A stretch of 64,000 nucleotides of DNA. Source: Actinomadura nitritigenes. GTDB taxonomy: Bacteria > Actinomycetota > Actinomycetes > Streptosporangiales > Streptosporangiaceae. Under the pieces are notes generated by a model. That model saw nothing but the letters and a program-made list of their open reading frames with translations, ran no database searches and was not told where the DNA came from. Below, piece after piece: positions 61,355-64,000 of the stretch. How positions within the stretch are numbered: position 1 is the stretch's first letter; the number at the start of each line of letters is the position of its first letter. The position numbers and the translations under genes were made by a program. The stretch covers positions 53,522 to 117,521 of the forward strand of contig NZ_JAGEOK010000035.1 of the NCBI RefSeq assembly GCF_017573545.1. The letters are read 5' to 3'.

Positions 61355-61427
61355 GCGCCGTTAGCTCAATTGGCAGAGCAGCGGACTCTTAATCCGCGGG
61401 TTCGGGGTTCAAGTCCCTGACGGCGCA
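61355..61427 (+). tRNA. tRNA-Lys (CTT)
   Basis: Cloverleaf: acceptor GCGCCGT (61355-61361) with ACGGCGC (61420-61426), D arm GCTC/GAGC, anticodon stem GCGGA/TCCGC with loop CTCTTAA (anticodon CTT), T arm CGGGG/CCCTG with TTCAAGT loop, discriminator A. CCA is not encoded. Confidence 0.95.
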
Positions 61428-61433
61428 CGCGCT

Positions 61434-61486
61434 GGCCCTCCATGGTCGCGAGCAAGGCTCGCTGCCCGGAGGGCCTTTCTCTTTTC
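61434..61486 (+). terminator. Rho-independent terminator after tRNA-Lys
   Basis: GGCCCTCC (61434-61441) pairs with GGAGGGCC (61468-61475), followed by TTTCTCTTTT, one of the few good T tracts of the window. Confidence 0.85.
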
Positions 61487-61572
61487 CGGGGGATGACCCT
61501 CTGGAACCCCGCCGGACGGCAGAAAGCGGCGATCTCCGCATGGAGACGCCGCTTTCGCCGGTTCCGGCCCGG

Positions 61573-63660
61573 TCAGCGGGCGCCGTCCGCGGCGACCGAC
61601 CCGAGCCAGAGCAGGTCGCGGGCGCGGGTCATGGCGACGAACAGCTGCCGCCGGGCCAGCTCGGCGCGCTCCCGCGCTGCGGCGTCCGCAGCGGTGGCGT
61701 CGGCGAGGCCGGCGTCGTGGTGCGGCAGGAAGACGTGCTTGAACTCCAGCCCCTTGGCCCGCCGGTAGGTTCCGAGCTTGACCGCCTCGACCGGCCGCCC
61801 GTCGTAGCTCTCGAGCCGCAGCACCGGGATGCCCGCGCGGGTCAGGAGCCGGTCGTAGCGGCCGATCTCCCGGCGCGAGGGGCACAGCACCACCGCGCCC
61901 GCCCACGGCCCGGAACCGTCCGGCTCCTCGTCCGCCAGCGCCCGGAGCGCCTCGACCAGCCTGCGGTCGTGCTCCTCGTCGTCCGCGGCCTCCACCCGGA
62001 CGACCCGCCCCTCGTGGTACGCGAGGTCGACGGCCCGGCGGCCGTTCGGGCTCGGGCCGTCCAGGTCGTCGAAGGGGTCGCCGGACACCAGGTCCATCGC
62101 CGCCTCGAGGATCGCCGCCGCGTTCCGGTAGTTGGTGCGCAGGACGGCGCCCCGGCCCTTGACCGCGATGCCGGCGTCGGCGAGCCGGAACCCGCCCGGG
62201 TACACCGCCTGCTGCCCGTCGCCGATCAGCAGCAGCCCATTGGGCCCGTCGCCCGCCAGCGCGTCCAGCAGCTTCACGCCGACGAGCGTGAGGTCCTGCA
62301 CCTCGTCCACGATGACGGCCGAGTACGGCGGATCGGCGGGCCGCTCCTCCAGCTCCGCCAGGGCCGCCAGCAGAACGTCGTTGAAGTCGCCGACGCCGCG
62401 CTCCTCGCGCAGCAGCTCGTACTCCTCGTAGAGGAGCCAGGCGGCCTCCCGGTGCACGGGCTGAAGCGCGGTCCGGCGGCCGTGCCGGGCCACGGTCCGG
62501 TACTCCTCCAGGGACGTCAGCCCGCGTCCCTTGATGACGTGGTCGATCTCCTCGCGCCAATACCCCGGCATCGGGTCGATCTCGGCGAGCGCGCTGCCGC
62601 GGCCGATGGTGAGCCAGGCGCGCGAGAAGGCGTCGTCCGCGCGGGCGGCGTTGAGCGGCACCTCGGCGCCGCGCTCGGCGAGGAACCCCGTCGCCCAGCC
62701 GTGCAGGCTGGAGAACTCGACGCGGTCGGCGAACACGCCGGCCATCCGTTCGAAGAGCCGCCGCTGCACGCGCGGCAGGTTGTTGACGAAGGTGACGTAG
62801 AGGACGCGGTCGCGGCCCCGCCCGGCGAGATGGGCGGCCCGGTGCAGCCCGACGACGGTCTTCCCGGTCCCTGCGGGGCCGCTGATGCGCGCGGGCCCGC
62901 TCCAGTCCCGGCGAGCGACCGCCACCTGGTCCGGGTGCAGGAACGTCATCCACCGCTCGATGGGCGCGTGCAGGAGCGACTCCAGAGCCGCCTTCTCGAC
63001 CTCGTCGGTCGCGAACAGGGCCGCGCCGTCGTCCTCGAGGCCGGGACCTCCGGTGCCGCCCTCCTTGAGCGCGGCGGGCTCGTAGGCGGGGAACGCCTCC
63101 GCCAGGTGCGCGGCGACGACGCCCACCAGCGCGGGCGTCAGCCGCTTCGGCTCGGCGACCAGCGCGTGGACGAGGTCGGGATGGCCGAGCAGCCGGACCC
63201 TCCCCACGCGCGTGTCGAGGCGGTGCCCGGCGAACGCCATGACCGGGACCAGCGCGACCGGCGACAGCCCCAGCGCCGCGACCTCCTCCTCGGCGGTCCG
63301 CGTCATCGCCAGCAGCTTGCGGATCTCCTCGTCCCGGGGCACGCCCCCGGCCGCCAGCCGGCCGTCGCCGACGACCGGGCGGTCGTGCCAGCGCTTGACG
63401 TCGATGACGAACACGCCGCCGGGACCGACGAGGATCATGTCGATGTTCGCCGCGCGCGTCCCCGGCCAGCGGCGGTCCACGAGCAGCCGCCAGCCGACCG
63501 CCGTCAGCCCGACGAGCGTGGCGGCGACCGCCCGCTCGGCCTCGGCGGCGGCCTGCCAGCGTCCGGCCAGCCGGTAGGCCTCGCGGGAGCGCCGGGCCAG
63601 TTCCAGCGCCTGCTCGCGGGCGCGCCGTCCCCGTTCCCCGGCCGAACCGCCTGCCGCCAT
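61573..63660 (-). CDS. NERD-domain UvrD/Rep-like helicase
   Basis: 695 residues; ATG 63660 chosen, ATG 63681 is the alternative. Residues about 60-110 hold a NERD nuclease-like domain (AANIDMILVGPGGVFVIDVKRW with conserved Asp and Lys). The helicase core: GPAGTGKT near residue 260 (Walker A), VIVDEVQDL near 448 (Walker B), GDGQQAVYPGG, LRTNYRN, YRRAKGLEFKHVF and RRQLFVAMTRARDLLWL. It is a superfamily 1 DNA helicase, probably with DNA repair or processing duties. The NERD domain's own cutting activity is not certain. It lies 146 bp from tRNA-Lys. Confidence 0.88.
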   Translation of the reverse strand: MAAGGSAGERGRRAREQALELARRSREAYRLAGRWQAAAEAERAVAATLVGLTAVGWRLLVDRRWPGTRAANIDMILVGPGGVFVIDVKRWHDRPVVGDGRLAAGGVPRDEEIRKLLAMTRTAEEEVAALGLSPVALVPVMAFAGHRLDTRVGRVRLLGHPDLVHALVAEPKRLTPALVGVVAAHLAEAFPAYEPAALKEGGTGGPGLEDDGAALFATDEVEKAALESLLHAPIERWMTFLHPDQVAVARRDWSGPARISGPAGTGKTVVGLHRAAHLAGRGRDRVLYVTFVNNLPRVQRRLFERMAGVFADRVEFSSLHGWATGFLAERGAEVPLNAARADDAFSRAWLTIGRGSALAEIDPMPGYWREEIDHVIKGRGLTSLEEYRTVARHGRRTALQPVHREAAWLLYEEYELLREERGVGDFNDVLLAALAELEERPADPPYSAVIVDEVQDLTLVGVKLLDALAGDGPNGLLLIGDGQQAVYPGGFRLADAGIAVKGRGAVLRTNYRNAAAILEAAMDLVSGDPFDDLDGPSPNGRRAVDLAYHEGRVVRVEAADDEEHDRRLVEALRALADEEPDGSGPWAGAVVLCPSRREIGRYDRLLTRAGIPVLRLESYDGRPVEAVKLGTYRRAKGLEFKHVFLPHHDAGLADATAADAAARERAELARRQLFVAMTRARDLLWLGSVAADGAR

Positions 63661-63758
63661 CGCCCCGCCTTCGCTCGGCATCCGGATCCCGCCAAGAAGT
63701 TACGCTCTTCCCCGATCAGCGGCAATTGTCGCCGCAGTGCGGACCCCCTCGGACGTGA

Positions 63759-63796
63759 CGGACCCCGCTCTCGTCCGGGGACGGGAGCGGGGTCCG
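63759..63796. terminator. terminator at the 3' end of the last gene
   Basis: CGGACCCCGCTC (63759-63770) pairs perfectly with GAGCGGGGTCCG (63785-63796), loop of 14 nt. It lies between the start of the helicase gene and the end of the partial gene, so it most likely ends the latter. Confidence 0.7.
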
Positions 63797-63801
63797 ATGA
63801 T

Positions 63802-63852
63802 GGGGGGAGTCGGGGGGTGCCTGGGGGGTGCCTGGGGGTGTTCGGGTGGGGG
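63802..63852 (+). repeat. G-tract cluster, potential G-quadruplex
   Basis: Runs of 6, 6, 6, 5, 3 and 5 G separated by 2-7 nt (63802-63807, 63812-63817, 63823-63828, 63834-63838, 63844-63846, 63848-63852). TGCCTGGGGGG repeats as a short unit. Such a pattern can form stacked G-tetrads on the plus strand. It lies in the 3' untranslated region of the minus-strand gene. Confidence 0.6.
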
Positions 63853-63869
63853 TCACCTGGCGGGCCGGG

Positions 63870-64000
63870 TCACCCGAGGGGCTTGGGGGTGCCCTTGGTG
63901 CCGGCGCCGTGGCCCCAGGACAGGACTTGGTACTTGACGCCCTTGAGGTGGCCGGCGGAGGTGCCGGTGTCGTACTTGCTGGTGGGCTTCTTGCCGTCGA
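63870..64000 (-). CDS. 3' end of a gene of unknown function, cut by the window edge
   Basis: Minus strand, the last 43 codons only: DGKKPTSKYDTGTSAGHLKG, VKYQVLSWGHGAGTKG, TPKPLG, stop at 63870-63872. Gly/Lys/Thr-rich and soluble. I do not recognise it. It is supported by codon use, by the terminator just after it, and by the lack of any stop up to the window edge. Confidence 0.45.
   Translation of the reverse strand, partial: DGKKPTSKYDTGTSAGHLKGVKYQVLSWGHGAGTKGTPKPLG

Noticed and set aside
61355..63660. tRNA-Lys as the attachment site of an island carrying the NERD helicase
   Set aside because: No integrase is present and no repeat of the tRNA 3' end was found in the window.

Overview
The window is very GC-rich (roughly 72-74% by eye). 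GTG starts are frequent, coupled genes overlap as ATGA or GTGA, and several genes look leaderless. Family content also points to a filamentous actinomycete, most likely Thermomonosporaceae/Actinomadura-like: two PF04672-type SAM methyltransferases, a DUF222/HNH (13E12-like) endonuclease, a SAM-IV-type riboswitch, a DUF6221-like protein and membrane-tethered sigma-like proteins. The genus is inferred, not proven.

Layout. 0-9.2 kb: the 3' end of a TDT-family transporter, a DHA2 drug exporter and, on the minus strand, a complete narGHJI respiratory nitrate reductase operon whose four genes all overlap by 1-4 nt. 9.5-11.9 kb: a leaderless HNH endonuclease gene between two ~217-bp inverted repeats, each of which can fold into a long hairpin; this looks like a mobile element. 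A frameshifted remnant of a PQQ-type beta-propeller gene follows. 12.9-17 kb: uridine-kinase-like protein, DUF6221-like protein, lipB, a secreted lipase and a methyltransferase.

17.2-30.5 kb is the most unusual part, a one-direction block of accessory genes. It opens with hsdM and hsdS without any hsdR, plus a coupled methyltransferase. Next comes a 72-nt RNA that folds into a fully Watson-Crick-paired tRNA cloverleaf with anticodon UCA. It lacks the TTC of the T loop and the GG of the D loop, and it ends 2 nt before the start codon of an unrecognised 741-aa protein. Five more genes follow: SWIM zinc finger, unknown 460-aa protein, VWA protein, MoxR-type AAA+ ATPase and DUF5682 protein, closed by a 15-bp-stem terminator. 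I read this as a candidate RNA-centred stress or conflict system with an NTPase-VWA effector arm; that reading is inference.

30.7-39.2 kb: anti-sigma-kinase-like ATPase, three methyltransferases, an HTH regulator, a membrane-anchored double-FKBP isomerase and a class A penicillin-binding protein. 39.2-46.7 kb: lipoprotein; a SAM-IV-type riboswitch ahead of a cysteine-desulfurase-like PLP enzyme; a 1,314-aa four-SseB-domain protein coupled to a small partner gene; a surface-anchored Ser/Thr-rich protein. 46.8-54.4 kb: membrane protein, SpoU-type rRNA/tRNA methyltransferase, a membrane VWA plus solute-binding protein, and two tandem sigma-like/anti-sigma-like membrane fusions.

54.4-64 kb: aminoglycoside-phosphotransferase-like kinase, a divergent MocR regulator/PNPOx pair, oligoribonuclease, tRNA-His, a NarL-type regulator, tRNA-Lys, a NERD-domain UvrD-like helicase, and the 3' end of an unrecognised gene. 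Most remaining open frames are high-GC shadows and are omitted.
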